DNA of 64,000 bases from Maniola hyperantus (GCF_902806685.2 NC_048550.1:2089383-2153382), one strand, 5' to 3'. Positions 22,091 to 33,708 are shown, numbered from the stretch's first letter. The notes: generated by a model not told the origin, from the letters alone. A program made the numbers and translations.

Positions 22091-23959
22091 AAAGAATCAA
22101 TGTTTGGAAAAAGAGGATCTGAAATCTACTCCAAATTACGTATTCTCTCTCAAAAAGTCCCATTGCTGGTCTTAAGAGATTACCAGGTGGTATAGCACAG
22201 CATGCAACATTGGATATGTTACATAACACAAGTGATTAGATAGGGAAGTGAGTTAATAGACTTAATTTCAGCGTTCCAATTGCAACACAATTGTTTTCGG
22301 GCCAGCACCGTGACGATACAATACGGATGACATTTGTGATATACCCATCCATGCAGATATTTCGCAAGCCTTTGTCTCATATAATATGACTATGTCACGG
22401 TATAATTTGGATGAGACAATAGCAAAAGCAACATTTTCAAACAGTTTATTTTGCAACGTTTCCCTGTACTAAACTACCAGACCACTGGGTCAAAATAACG
22501 TTATTGAAGTTGTTTTTTGTGTTGCTCTGTACCGGTAGATTTTAATTTGTCAGTGTCAAGAAATTGTAATCCATCACGAATTACAATTATTCTCTTCCAT
22601 TGAATCACCGCCAAGAAAGGTTTCAAGCTGAAATAGATCAAATCTCCAATATAGAAAGATAATATAGAGAATTCAAGCTGAATTAGATTTCTTGGCGGTA
22701 TAACTCTAGTTCTAAGTTCTATTCTATCTATTTCATATTTTTTCAGCAATTTACCACGCTCAAAGTCGACATTGACAAATAATATGTCGAGGTATATTCT
22801 CGCGGTGTTCATGCTGAAAAAGTCTGCAGAACTTTTAGAAATGAACAAAAGTTCTGTGTCCACTCCTAGGCGTGTTGTTTGAAGACCCACCCGTCATTGT
22901 GTATGCCACTATCTAGTGCAATAAAAGAGTCCGAGGTTTATAGGACACACCCAAAATTTAGATTATTATAATTGTAGGCACACACGCCATAGTAGCATCA
23001 TTTTATATAAAAATTGCGTACTGGGGATAATTCATTGTTGAAGATAATATTGTTTTAATGACACCGGACAGCTGCTTACACGTTAACCTACATTTCTGTA
23101 GCATTTTTGCACATCTATAGACCAACTTTTGATAGTCTGAAATTGTAGGCATTTGTCTGACGAAAAAAATATTGATGCAAAAAGCATCAACTAGAGAAAG
23201 GAGACAAAGAATTTTAGCAATAAGTGATACAGGTACAAGGTTCTGTTTAAAATGGAACTAAGCATCCAAAGACATCTAGTCTTTGATCACTGTATCATCA
23301 CCCAATATGTAGTGTAAACTATGAAATCAGTCAAGCAAACTCTATTCAAGTCTTCACCAGTTATGTAGAGAGAGACTACCCTTGCGAAGCCAAGAAACGG
23401 CAGCTCGTTGAAAAATCAAAGTGGAAATCAAGCTAACATTTTCCTGTATTACAAGCTAGCCTAGCCCCCTTTCTGTTTGACATTTTCTGTTTCACCTGTG
23501 TTCTCAGTATAATGACACTTTAGGTGGGATTTCAAGTGTTTAAACTTAAAAGATCTACGGTCGTTCGCCTATATAAACGGATATTAATAAGTAATCAAGT
23601 CCGTACATCGGTTTGTTTACGAAACCACATGAAGGTCGTATCGTTATTTATAAGTACCTTTTTTCAATACCAAATACGGAAACCGTACATATACAAGGAA
23701 CTGGTCTGCCGTCTCGTTGAAAATATAGTCTGAAACATGCTTCGTGCGTGAGGTTGGAATTTAAATGTCTCAGAGGATTACCGACTTTGTTAATTTAATG
23801 AAGGTGTCGAGTGATTTATTTAATTAAATTGACAGATGCTCTGTCGATTTCGTCAATGTTGCCGTCATCTTATGTCATGTTCGTTACCTCACGAACTACT
23901 AACTAGATCAAAGAGTTCGATTTTTGATCTTTACACACATCTTTTTATTGTTTTTTTTT
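22091..23959. other. Non-coding stretch
   Basis: One small inverted pair (ACCGCCAAGAAA near 22607, TTTCTTGGCGGT near 22688). Frames of up to 129 codons show no family resemblance. Confidence 0.3.
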
Positions 23960-23961
23960 TA

Positions 23962-24165
23962 AATTCGATTACAAGTTAGCCCTCGACTGCGATCTCATCT
24001 TGTGGAAAGTGATGATGCAGTCCAAGGTGGTAGCGGGCTAACTTGGAAGGGGTAGTATGGCAGTTTTATTTAACTCATACCCCATATCGGTTTCTAGACG
24101 GCATCGTACCGGAACCACAAATATGACCGAAACGCTAAATCGCGTGGCGGGCGGGTAGATTGGTA
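23962..24165 (-). mobile_element. tRNA-headed SINE, 5'-truncated copy
   Basis: GATTACAAGTTAGCCCTCGA, GTGATGATGCAGTCCAAG, AGCGGGCTAACTTGGAAGG, TCTAGACGGCATCGTACCGG. It matches the body of the complete SINE at 37660-38045 but lacks the tRNA head. Confidence 0.7.
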
Positions 24166-26464
24166 ACTATTTTGGTTCCTTGTCTAAGTATGAATTCATC
24201 TACTTGATAAAGAGGTACTCTACTAATTCATAGACTTCAAATAACGATTCTACATATAACTTCATTAAATTTCCTGCATCCCATCCCATAGTATGAGCAG
24301 TAGCTAGTGATGAAAATAAACCACACTTCTTAGAGTTCTACAGAGTGAATGAAAATAAAGCGGAATTGGTCTTCAAGTCGTCTTCACATAAGTAAATGCA
24401 CTTCAAACGGTTCCCAACAAAGGGACGGCATTAAAAGGTCGGTTGGCAGCCACATGTGGTGATGACGTCAGCATCAGCTGGAGATAGCCTGCGCTTGTTC
24501 GAACTAGGGACGTACGGCATCATCGATACATTAAAATTCAAAGAAGTGGGATCACAGTTCACACCCACACCTATAAGAACTATGCCTACACCTACTAAAA
24601 AAATGTGCAGCACTAGAGTAACAGCCAATGCGTGGCTGGCCCTTCAGGAATTCCAAGAAAGCGAAGATAATAAAAGTTCGATCTGATGATAGCCTGCGCC
24701 TGTTACTACTACTGATGGATAAAATCATTGAATGTGAAAATCGATAGGTAGGTACTTTATAACTGGAACGCACTTTTAAATAAAACAAATCAATGTACTT
24801 AGATCTTTTTTCAGAGGTGCACAATTCAATTTACCTAAAAATTATACGGTATATGCCGACTGTACAGAAGACATTCTAAGAGGCCCGGATGTAAATTGTC
24901 TAAGCTGGTGATATTCAATAATTCATTAGTTTGGTTTTTTTGTCATTTTAACTCAGCACGTTTGTATGGTTGCATTAAAATGTAATAACAATCAATCGTC
25001 GACTACAAGTGTATCGATAAACGCATCCAATGTAGTACGTTCGTTACCCATCACTAGTTCCGAGTACAGTTAGTTTTCTTACGTCTTTCATTAACAAGCG
25101 TTTGACGTAACCCTTTAACTAAGACTAAACGTTTGATTAAATTGTAGAGCTGAAGATCTTTTACAACACAAAACATTTCATGGTTTAAGTTAAATAGTTT
25201 TATTCTGTAACTAATGATACACGCCAAAATAAGTAAATTTTTGAAACAGCTTAATACCATACTAGATTTCAGGGATTAGAGGACTCAGATTCAACTACAG
25301 AGTTACTTAGAGTGGTAGCTTATTAAGTATCAGATGGCGAAACCTGTAAAGATCCTAAGCTTATTACGAAAACTTCATTTCTTAACTTTACCCAACCGGA
25401 ATCAAAATAGGGAAGACCTTCAAACATAACCATAAGTTTGCACTGACGAAACATTTATATTTAAAAAGAGTGATGAAACTTGAAAACTCGGTTTTCTGTT
25501 ACTGTACCGAACGCCGTTTGCATTGGCCATATAATTTGTGAAGAGGAACATGTTTGACATTTGAAAACCTTCACAGAAATCTTGAAATCCGCCATCAAAG
25601 AATTAATTTGATTTTGTGCAGTGCGAACGTGAATTCAACAAAACGAATCGTTGATCGCAAAGAGCCATATACACTGTCGATTCATCATTACGATATTCAT
25701 GATTGCATGGGTTTTTGTTGCGATTTCCGATATCGCACACTATGGATTCGTCGTTTCGATCGGTCTGAAACGACGGATTGTAAAGAGCAATCGTACCGTA
25801 TATGGGGCCCTTTAGACTCGTCACATACAACAGACGAATTTGATAACTTGTTAAAAATTCACATATTAAGGTTATTCGGATGTAAACTCACGGTAACGAA
25901 TACTTAATGTTTCAGAGTTAAATTAAATGGCCTATAATAATATGAAATCAGTATTTTTTGGGGACTTTACGGGCATGATTTTGCGAGTGCCCTTTTAATT
26001 CGATACAAAAATGTCATGTTTGCCGTAGTATAATAAAATTCTCAAGGCAATTTGGCTTTGCCGCAAAGCTTACTTGACATTTGTTGCAATTTGACACAGT
26101 TATGCAAACACCATAAAAAGCCAATGGGGACAGTCTAATAGGTAGGTAAGATATCTACATGTACCTACAATCTACATACTACTTTCGAATACGAAAATTT
26201 AATGCTCGTCTCGACGAGTTTTTGAAAAAGATATATTATACTTAATTAAATAGGTACTTATTAATTTTTTCTTCTTCTTCTTCTTCAGAATCCACGCCAT
26301 AGCGAAATATATATAAACATAACAAAACTAAAGATCGGTAATGATAATTCATGAAAATACAAGGGTGTGGCAGAAACAAAATTGAGCCTAATTAAAACCT
26401 AGAAGGTAGCTTTTTTGTAAACTTTGTAATAGAATTAAGTTTTCAATAGTCTAAAATATATATA
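24166..26464. other. Non-coding stretch
   Basis: GTGCAGCACTAGAGTAACAG near 24604 is a worn copy of the block GCAGCACCAGAGGAACTGCC seen at 28300. A 117-codon frame at 25554-25907 has no recognisable motif and is probably chance. A CTTCTT run lies at 26270-26287. Confidence 0.3.
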
Positions 26465-26467
26465 AAA

Positions 26468-26514
26468 GATTCCGACGAATTGAGAACCTCCTCCTTTTTT
26501 TGAAGTCGGTTAAA
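26468..26514 (-). repeat. Terminal piece of repeat family F
   Basis: ATTCCGACGAATTGAGAACC then TCCTCCTTTTTTTGAAGTCGG, inverse of 5868-5935. Confidence 0.6.
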
Positions 26515-26661
26515 AAGGAAAAGGCGACTGACTGATCTATCAACGCACAACTCAAATTACTGGAGGGATCGGGCCGAAATTTGGCATGCAGATAGCTATT
26601 ATGACATTGGCATCCGCTAAGAAAGGATTTTTGAAAATTCAACCCCTAAGGGGGTGAAATA
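26515..26661 (-). repeat. Family A copy truncated at a poly-G tract
   Basis: Runs normally from AAAAAGGAAAAGGCGACTG to GGGGGTGAAATAGG and then stops where the 18-base G run starts. The expected CGCGAGCATAAGCTAG end is missing. Confidence 0.7.
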
Positions 26662-26679
26662 GGGGGGGGGGGGGGGGGG
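26662..26679 (+). repeat. Poly-G tract, 18 bases
   Basis: Uninterrupted run of 18 G. Family A normally has AGGGG at this point, so the run looks like an expansion of that tetramer, or a gap-closing artefact. Confidence 0.9.
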
Positions 26680-26924
26680 TATAATGACAATACGGCTAGC
26701 TGATCCAGTAAGATGGCAACTAGGAGCGTAACGCGACACTCCGGAATGACACCTCCAACCAGAGTGTGGGAAGTTGATTAAGTGTCGTAACTAGTTCCAC
26801 GCGGGAGGTCTGCAAGAGGTATTGTTATTGTTGTTGATAGAAAGCTTGACCACATTCAACCTAATCTAAATAATTATATACAAGAAAAAGCAACCTAATC
26901 TAAATAATTATATAGAAGAAAAAG

Positions 26925-26998
26925 GTGACTCACTGACTGTCTGATCTATCAACGCACAGCTGAAACTACTGGACCGATTGGGCTGAAATTTGAAATTT
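26925..26998 (-). repeat. Family A fragment
   Basis: CACTGACTGTCTGATCTATC, AACGCACAGCTGAAACTAC; ends after GGGCTGAAATTTG. Confidence 0.6.
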
Positions 26999-27000
26999 GA

Positions 27001-27474
27001 TCGTGGAAAAGACACATTAAAAAGCGTGTTTCAATTTCCAATAGTTGACTACCACCTACAATGCAAAACATCTTAATGCTACTTACTTAAGTAATAACTA
27101 TATTAACTTTAAGAACAAAAAACCGTGCTATCTCAGTTGAATATCAAAATTTCACACTTGAACTATTTTGGTGAAACAAAACAAATTGATCTACACGTCC
27201 GGTCGATTAGAGAATAACAAGCGCTGGATTAAAAACCTGAAATCACTACACCTGGAGAAAGTGTATTGGCCCAAATTCGAAACACATTAACTATTATCGA
27301 CTTTGTGAACTCGGAAATAAGATGCGCGTAAAGTACAGTCAGCTACGAATTAAGGTGGTTTAGAAGTATTTCTTAGTTTGTATTATTACGCTTCCCTATC
27401 TAACAATTTCCATGTCTATCGATTGACAGTGACGATGTTGTTAACTTACTATTGGCTTGCTATTGGCATATATA
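27001..27474. other. Non-coding stretch
   Basis: No gene or repeat recognised. Confidence 0.3.
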
Positions 27475-27960
27475 AGAATAAGAATAAGAATAATTTATTT
27501 TGAATGAAGTTAGAATTTAGACACAAGAAACGAGTTTCCTACCCTCTGCACTAGGAAAACCCTGTATTGCAGAAGGCAGTTACAAGACGTATTCTAAAAC
27601 TAAGGACTTAATATATTATATCTAATACTAGCTGATCCCCGCGGCTTTGCCCGCGTGGATTTAGGTTTTTAAAGATCCCGTATAGCCTATGTCACTCAAG
27701 AATAATGTAGCTTTCTACTGGTGAAAGAATTTTTAAAATCGGTTCAGTAGTTCCAAAGATTACCCCCTACAAACAAACTTAACGACAGTTACCTCTTTAT
27801 AATATTAGTACAGATTATACTAAAATTATAGGTAAGAGAACGAGTTTCCTACCCTCTGCACTAAGAAAAACCTGTGTTGCAGAGAGACAGTTATAAGTTT
27901 CTAAAACTAACCTTATATTATACCTAACCTAATACTATACCTAACATTATACTAAAATTA
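27475..27960. repeat. Duplicated unit split by a family B-like insert
   Basis: GAGTTTCCTACCCTCTGCAC occurs at about 27532 and again at about 27842, each followed by AAACCTGTRTTGCAG and a CAGTTA-AAG block. Between them (27630-27825) lies a family B-like element starting GCTGATCCCCGCGGCTTTG and ending TATAATATTAGTACAG. An AAGAATAAGAAT simple repeat precedes it. Confidence 0.55.
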
Positions 27961-27966
27961 TAGATA

Positions 27967-28050
27967 AGAGTGAGTGTGTGTACGTGTATGTTTTCTATAT
28001 GTGTGTCTATATGTGTGTGTGAGCGTGTGTGTGTGTGTGTGTGTGAGTGG
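27967..28050 (+). repeat. (GT)n microsatellite
   Basis: Interrupted GT/TATGTGTG tract with a pure GT run at about 28024-28044. Confidence 0.85.
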
Positions 28051-28071
28051 GCGCGCATATGTATAGGCATA

Positions 28072-28203
28072 AGGCATAGCTGAGTAAGTAGTGGAGCGGT
28101 GCAGTGTGATGACGTGACGCGAGAGCTCGGTGATTACTGATTAGTCAACTGTCACCCCTCCCGCACCGCTCCACTACCGCAAGAGACTACTCAGCTATGC
28201 GCT
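28072..28203. mobile_element. Palindromic MITE
   Basis: Left GGCATAGCTGAGTAAGTAG then TGGAGCGGTGC; right GCACCGCTCCACTACCGC then ACTCAGCTATGC. The arms pair except for an insertion in the right arm. A left-half copy (GTGGAGCGGTGCGGGAGG, GATGACGTGACGCGAGAGC) is at 35060-35107. Confidence 0.7.
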
Positions 28204-28234
28204 ATACTATAACTACGGACTATTAGGTTTTTTT

Positions 28235-28345
28235 TTAAATAGATATAACGAGCAGGGGTGTTAGCGGATTTTAAGTGATTACCGCCGCCCATGAACATTT
28301 GCAGCACCAGAGGAACTGCCGATGCGTTGCCGGCCTTGTATTTAT
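28235..28345 (+). repeat. Dispersed lepidopteran repeat (GATTACCGCCGCCCATG type)
   Basis: CGAGCAGGGGTGTTAGCGG, GATTACCGCCGCCCATGAAC, GCAGCACCAGAGGAACTGCC, GCGTTGCCGGCCTT. A second block of the same kind runs 28732-28800. Confidence 0.55.
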
Positions 28346-28524
28346 TTGTACGGTGTCGACTGTACATTATTTAGTAGGTACATCAACTCGCGCCCGTCAA
28401 ACGCAGTCAATGACCCGTTTAAGAAGTCACATAATTGAAGCGCACACGTGAAAAAACGATACAAAACCCTCATCGGCAAGACGTTAAGCTGACGTGAATC
28501 ACTACTTAAGAGATAATGAACTGC

Positions 28525-28600
28525 GCAAAATCCGGTCAAGTGCGAGTGGGACTCGCACACGGAGGGTTCCGTACCATCGCACGTGATATAAATACTTTTT
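28525..28600 (+). repeat. Family C fragment
   Basis: AAATCCGGTCAAGTGCGAGT, GGACTCGCACACGGAGGG, TTCCGTACCATCG. Confidence 0.6.
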
Positions 28601-28602
28601 AC

Positions 28603-28731
28603 TTTCATCATCATCATGATCAACCCATCACCGGTTCACTACAGAGCACCGGGTCTCCTCTCAGAGTCAGGGTTTTGGCCATAGTCTACCTCGCTGGCCA
28701 TGTGCGGATTGGTAGACTTCACACACCTTAG
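28603..28731 (+). repeat. Dispersed repeat, family E
   Basis: ATCATCATGATCAACCCATC, CACTACAGAGCACCGGGTCT, GGCCATGTGCGGATTGGTAG. It runs straight into the second GCCGCCCATGAAC block. Confidence 0.65.
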
Positions 28732-29169
28732 CGCCGCCCATGAACCTTTGCAATTTGCACCACCAAAGGAACCGCCAATGCTTTGGCGGCCTTTCACGAA
28801 TTTGTTGATAAATTATACCTACTCCGGAATCGAACTTGAAACCTCTTTTACGCAGGGCCACCACGCATCGCTGCGCCAGAGGTCATTAAAATATAGTCAT
28901 ACTTAAAACGTAACCTTACCATAATGATCTAACCTTAAACCGCTCTATTCTTTAGATACTTAAATCTCTTGGCCGACAAGTGACAACCCTAGGTTTATAG
29001 TAAGCAATCTGAAGGTAAGTTATTAGTTTTGCATCTCAGTACAAAAACCGTGAAGATTTAATATTGAATGCTGCATGTAATTTCCTGTAATATTCCGCCA
29101 CGCGAGTATCGCTACAGGTTCTATTAATCAAGCATGGCTAGTGTGACATCGATTTCTGATTTAGTCTAA

Positions 29170-29355
29170 TGTAACTATCATCATGGCAACTAAGTATAGG
29201 GAAGTGCAAGAAAGGAAAACAAAGGACCAGATGGGATGACGAAATAGGAATGCCTGGACAAGAAAGGCAAGTGATAGAGAAGTATGGAAAGGGTTAGAGA
29301 AGGCCTTCGCCAGAAGGTAAACAGACACCAACCAGGCGGAAACAGATGTCGTTCC
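29170..29355 (+). pseudogene. RTE-like LINE C-terminal remnant
   Basis: GGCAACTAAGTATAGGGAAG, AAAGGAAAACAAAGGACC, AGATGGGATGACGAAATAG and AGTATGGAAAGGG correspond to the C-terminal 'GKRKRG.Q..RW.DDI...W.R.A.DR..WK...' tail seen intact in ORF2 at 58329. Several frame breaks. Confidence 0.5.
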
Positions 29356-29397
29356 GGGATCTGATACTGTTCTCTTATAAATGAGTGTTTTTAGTAG

Positions 29398-29625
29398 TAC
29401 CTACCTAATGAAATCCATCCATACTAATATTATAAATGCGAAAGTGTGTCTGTCTGTCTGTCTGCTAGCTTTTCACGGTCCAACCGTTCAACCGATTTTG
29501 ATGAAATTTTGTACAGAGTTACATCCCGGGGAAGGACATAGGCTACTTTTCATCCCGGAAAAATAAAGAAATCCCACGGGATTTCAAAAAACCTAAATCC
29601 ACGCGGACGAAGTCGCGGGCATTTA
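29398..29625 (-). repeat. Dispersed repeat, family B (well preserved)
   Basis: ACTAATATTATAAATGCGAA, GTGTGTCTGTCTGTCTGTCT, GCTTTTCACGGTCCAACCG, AAACCTAAATCCACGCGG, ACGAAGTCGCGGGCAT. Good reference copy for family B. Confidence 0.8.
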
Positions 29626-29867
29626 AATATATGTAAGTGTAATTTAATAATGATTACCTATAATATAAAAATGAATCACTAAATGTGTTGCTCATCGCAA
29701 ATCTCGAGAACAGCTGAACCGATTTCCCTAATTCTTTTTTTTTTATATTTCTTGAAGTACGAGGATGGTTCTTATTCTTATGGAGAGAAAAATTTAAAAA
29801 ATTTGAATCGACTGTTAGGCGGAACGAAGTTCGCCAGGGCAGCTAGTAAATTATAAAATCAGCGGAC

Positions 29868-30000
29868 TATAACCATTGATGTACTATAACTTATAAACCG
29901 TAACTAATAGGTAGAGAGTAAAAATTATGACAGAGTGTTAGTTGTTCTATTGCCGCTATAATAAATAATAAAAATTTCAAAATGGGCACCACGTAAATTA
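29868..30000 (+). repeat. Family C fragment
   Basis: TATAAACCGTAACTAATAGG, GAGAGTAAAAATTATGACAG, CTATTGCCGCTATAATAAA. Confidence 0.5.
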
Positions 30001-30274
30001 AACAAAATCAAAAATTACAGTCCGACTACCTACTTGACACTTGACCGTTTATATTATGAGAAGAGATCAAAATGAACGAATCAAAGCAACAAGGTAAATG
30101 AACTCCCCAATTAAAGTACTTATACAGTTTGTTTATTTATTACCCCAAGTAATATGCTCAGTATTCGGAGTAGGTACCCTGATTACTTTTGATGACTTAA
30201 TTACGTCTTGCAATAACCCGTCCCTTGTCAGATGTCAATTAAAGTTTATCAAGATGAGTGCCAGAGTAAAAAAA

Positions 30275-30440
30275 ATCGGCCAAGTGCGAGTCGGATCCGC
30301 TTCCGAAAGGTTCCGTATCATCGTACAAGAAATAACACTTTTTTTTTTGTGGCGGCCATTTTGAATTTTTTATTATTGGTTGTTATAGCGGCAATAGGAA
30401 TTCACATTCTGTGAAAATTTCGACTCTTCAACCTTCTACG
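30275..30440. repeat. Family C fragment
   Basis: AATCGGCCAAGTGCGAGTCG, GGTTCCGTATCATCGTACAA, TAGCGGCAATAGGAATTCAC. Confidence 0.6.
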
Positions 30441-30497
30441 GTTTACAAGATAGGTACATTATATATACATAATATATTTCTACGGCTAGATACTCAA

Positions 30498-30630
30498 GTA
30501 TCCAGTCGACGTTAGCCCGACGTCTAACACGACGTCCGAGTCTTAAACGCGACGCGTGCGCGGACTGACCCCCCTTGATAAAGGACCCCGGATGGGCCTG
30601 AAACTAATCGGGCTAACGTCGACTGGATAC
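30498..30630. mobile_element. Palindromic MITE with perfect 23-bp ends
   Basis: 30498-30520 (GTATCCAGTCGACGTTAGCC, then CGA) is the exact reverse complement of 30608-30630. GC-rich interior with no coding sequence. The right end adjoins family A sequence (GTGACTGACGGATCTATC), so it lies at or inside the end of that repeat. Confidence 0.8.
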
Positions 30631-30818
30631 GTGACTGACGGATCTATCAACGCACAGCTCAAACTACTGGACGGATCAAGCCAAAAGGCATGCAGATAGC
30701 TATTATGACGTAGGCGTCCGCTAAGAAAGGATTTTTGAAAATTCAACCCTTAAGGGGGTGAAATAGGGGTTTGAAATTTGTGTAGTCCACGCCTACAAAG
30801 TCGCGAGCATAAGCTAGT
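30631..30818 (-). repeat. Dispersed repeat, family A
   Basis: GATCTATCAACGCACAGCTC, GATAGCTATTATGACGTAGG, GTCGCGAGCATAAGCTAG. Confidence 0.75.
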
Positions 30819-30859
30819 ATAGTATATATAATGGAAATCACTCACGATAGTTTAAAAAC

Positions 30860-30985
30860 TAAGATAGGTACAGCCCGCTGACATGCAGACAGACAGACAG
30901 ACATACAGACGGACGGACGGACAGCGATAGCTTAGTAATAGGGTCCCGTTGGCATCGTTCAAGTTACGGAGCTCTAAAAACGTGT
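30860..30985. repeat. Family C fragment
   Basis: GGTACAGCCCGCTGACATGC, AGACAGACAGACAGACATAC, GACGGACGGACGGACAGCG. Confidence 0.55.
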
Positions 30986-31204
30986 AACGTAGTATTTTTT
31001 AGTGGTTAAGTACGCCAACGTCGGATTTGGTCACCCCAGTACCGGCACCCGGTCCCGCTGCATTCCTGACACCTGCCGTGCATCTACATAACGCGTTCGC
31101 CGACGTTTTCCAATGCTACAAGAAAACCTTCACGTTTGCATGTTGAAAATACGACCAAGTGGGCCTTTATGAAGTCTATGTTTTCATAAAAGTAAAAACT
31201 ATTG

Positions 31205-31495
31205 CATCAGTAAGGTTTGGAATACTCTTCCACGATATGTGTTTCCTGCCAATTACAACCCGGGTATCTTTAAAACAAGAGTGAATAGGCATCTTCTAGG
31301 TAAACGTGTTCCATCTTAGGCCGCATCATCACTTTCCATCAGGTGTGATTGTGGTCAAGCGTTTGCCTATAATGAATTTAAAAAAAATGTTTCCACTTCA
31401 ATTTTAATATGACCTTCAAGTCAAGAGTGAATAGGCATCTTCTAGGCAAACGCGCTTCATCTTAGGCAGCATCATGTAATCAGAACTGCCAGCAG
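31205..31495 (+). pseudogene. Duplicated C-terminal tail of a jockey/CR1-like LINE
   Basis: The first unit reads KVWNTLPRYVFPANYN then FKTRVNRHLLGKR. A second unit from about 31390 repeats TTCAAGTCAAGAGTGAATAG, GCATCTTCTAGGCAAACGCG and TTAGGCAGCATCATG. Both are homologous to the tail at 5470-5660. No polymerase core. Confidence 0.65.
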
Positions 31496-31619
31496 GTCTG
31501 ATATATCCTCAGTGCCTTCACGGGAGCGGTCAACGGAATCTATGAGGATTTTCCCTACTAAAACAGTGGTAAAAGAACTCAGATCTTGAACATGAGCAAT
31601 GGGTGAATTATTATTATCA

Positions 31620-31760
31620 ACATTTATTTATTTAAACATCTTTATTGCTTAATACTATGACACAAGAGTAAAAAATACAGAAAAACAAAGGGTGACCTTA
31701 TCGCTACAGTGATATCTTCCAGGCAACCCATACTTAAGAACTTATAGAACTGTAAGGCGG
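31620..31760 (-). mobile_element. LINE 3' UTR and tail remnant
   Basis: ATTTATTTATTTAAACATC then GGTGACCTTATCGC and ATCTTCCAGGCAACCC: the inverse of the 3350-3480 block, with an AT-rich tail. Confidence 0.5.
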
Positions 31761-32180
31761 GGAGTCACAATGCAACTACATATACATACATAGGTATACA
31801 TATAAATAAACACTCGAACATAAAAATATATAATATATTTGAAAAAAAGAGAATAGATAGACCTACTATTTTCAACAGTGGACATTCGTCGACGCTTACG
31901 CCAACGATGTAGCACAACCACGGAACAAATTCTTCAGGTAATGTTGTAGGTAAATAAATTAGTCGTGCTGCATAACGAATCGACAATTCCCAGTTGTCAC
32001 TTGTCACTTAAATCCACCATGATATTATCTCCGCAACTACGTGACTCCGCGAACACGGCACGCGTTTATGTCATTAATGCGCTTTTTGCACCAACAACGC
32101 AGACACCTAAACGTTTCAGTCGTGAAAGACAGGACAAAGCGACAAATCTGAAAGCAATAGAACATATACCAAAAGCAACA

Positions 32181-32330
32181 AGTCGACTGCAGACTGCCAT
32201 GCATTAGATAGGCTTTAATGTCAATTTTGCCACAGTAATTGGTGCGACTAAGTCGACTGCAGGACTTTGGCATCCATTAGATTTGAGAGGCTTTGCTGTC
32301 AATTTTGTCACAGTCATTGCTGCGACTAAA
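32181..32330 (+). repeat. Tandem duplication, ~75-bp units
   Basis: AAGTCGACTGCAG opens both units (about 32181 and 32251). Each carries CATTAGAT, AGGCTTT, TGTCAATTTTG and CACAGT. They differ by small insertions. Confidence 0.6.
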
Positions 32331-32341
32331 ACGATGCATCG

Positions 32342-32473
32342 GGCCGGAATTTCCGGCAAGAATATTTCAGACGGTGCTAATTTGTATGAAGCTATAAGCA
32401 CGTCGACACACGCAAAGCGAAACTCTTGAGTTGTCACTTGATACAAATTAGCGCAGTCCGAAATATTCCGGCC
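32342..32473. mobile_element. Palindromic MITE
   Basis: Left GGCCGGAATTTCCGGCAAG then TGCTAATTTGTAT; right ATACAAATTAGCGCAGTCCG then AAATATTCCGGCC. Arms of 33-46 bp with indels. Confidence 0.6.
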
Positions 32474-32479
32474 AAAAAT

Positions 32480-33060
32480 TTAGGTGACTATCATCGCGCT
32501 AACAGATAACTTATCGTCTAATCATTAGACTCTAATGCAATAACTGATGTTTGGATGGCAAATATCTGATTAATTCTCTGCCCTGTTAGTCACAGAACAG
32601 AATAGTCTGTTGCCGTACCTAATCTTTTATCGGACCTCTTTCGCTGTACCTAGTTTGAATAAATTACCTTGACTAGTCTAAATCTAAGAGTATGTCCGAT
32701 AAAATACGCACGTGAGCGGAGGTATTATTAGGTTTATAACAATTTTAATATCTAAATAACGTTATTGATAATAGCGGGTCTACTCTTTAAATATCTTTGG
32801 CCACACTAGATTTCTATGATATATTCTAGTAAAACGTCGCGTCGTCAAGTTGATTGTTTGTTCATTTTTAAGTGCTATAATCTGTGTTAAAACTTTTAAC
32901 GGTTACTTTTACTTACTTTCATTGTGTTGTCAACGCGTTTTTATTTATTACTAGATTATAACCCACCAAAATCAAAAGCAAGAAACGAGTGTAGGGGTTA
33001 AATTTTGAAAATCCTTTATTATAAATGCAGAAGAAACCAGCTTAACTCACGTATTTAGTC
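32480..33060. other. Non-coding stretch
   Basis: AT-rich; no gene or repeat recognised. Confidence 0.3.
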
Positions 33061-33064
33061 GACA

Positions 33065-33225
33065 TTAAAGCCGGTTTTTTCTATATTTATAATGGAAATC
33101 ACTCACGATATTTTAAACGCTAATCCTTTATTAGCGGATGCTTACGTCCTAATAGTTATCTGCATGCCTTTCAGCCCGTCCCACAGTTTTAGCTGTGTGT
33201 TGATAGATCAGTCACTCAAGACATC
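33065..33225 (+). repeat. Family A fragment
   Basis: TTAGCGGATGCTTACGTCC, ATCTGCATGCCTTTCAGCCC, TGTTGATAGATCAGTCAC. Diverged; start missing. Confidence 0.5.
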
Positions 33226-33479
33226 TTTTTCTTTTGAACCTATAGTTAGATATAAAGTGCTGGTAGGACAGATTGATAGTGATGGATTGAAAGGAAAGCA
33301 GTCGCCTGTGGCCACGATAGCTAATCAGTCGTGTGATCTGCCATGCGTGCTGGTTACCGATGAGCGGCCGCCGCCCGTCACACTTGGCTGTCGGCCATCA
33401 TTGTCTTGGGCTTTCTGATTCCTTTTTGTTACGCTCAGATTATTTGTGCTTCTGCATTGTAAATAGAATATACAAAATA

Positions 33480-33708
33480 ATCTATATAATATAAATAAAA
33501 GGAAAAGGTGACTGACTGACTGACTGATCTATCAACGCACAGCTCTAACTACTGGATGGATCGGGCTGAAATTTGGCATGCAGATAGCTATTATGACGTA
33601 GGCATTCGCTAAGAAAGGATTTTTGAAAATTCAACCCCTAAGGGGGTAAAATAGGGGTTTGAAATTTTTGTAGTCCACGCGGACCAAGTTGCGAGCATAA
33701 GCTAGTAT
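33480..33708 (-). repeat. Dispersed repeat, family A, first of a tandem pair
   Basis: AAAAGGAAAAGGTGACTGAC at the start, GTCCACGCGGACCAAGTTGC and ATAAGCTAGTATAAT at the end. Confidence 0.75.

Noticed and set aside
22501..22890. 129-codon open frame on the minus strand
   Set aside because: Contains a small inverted repeat, low-complexity composition and no family resemblance.
25554..25907. 117-codon open frame on the plus strand
   Set aside because: No recognisable domain, odd composition, no splice or promoter context; probably chance.
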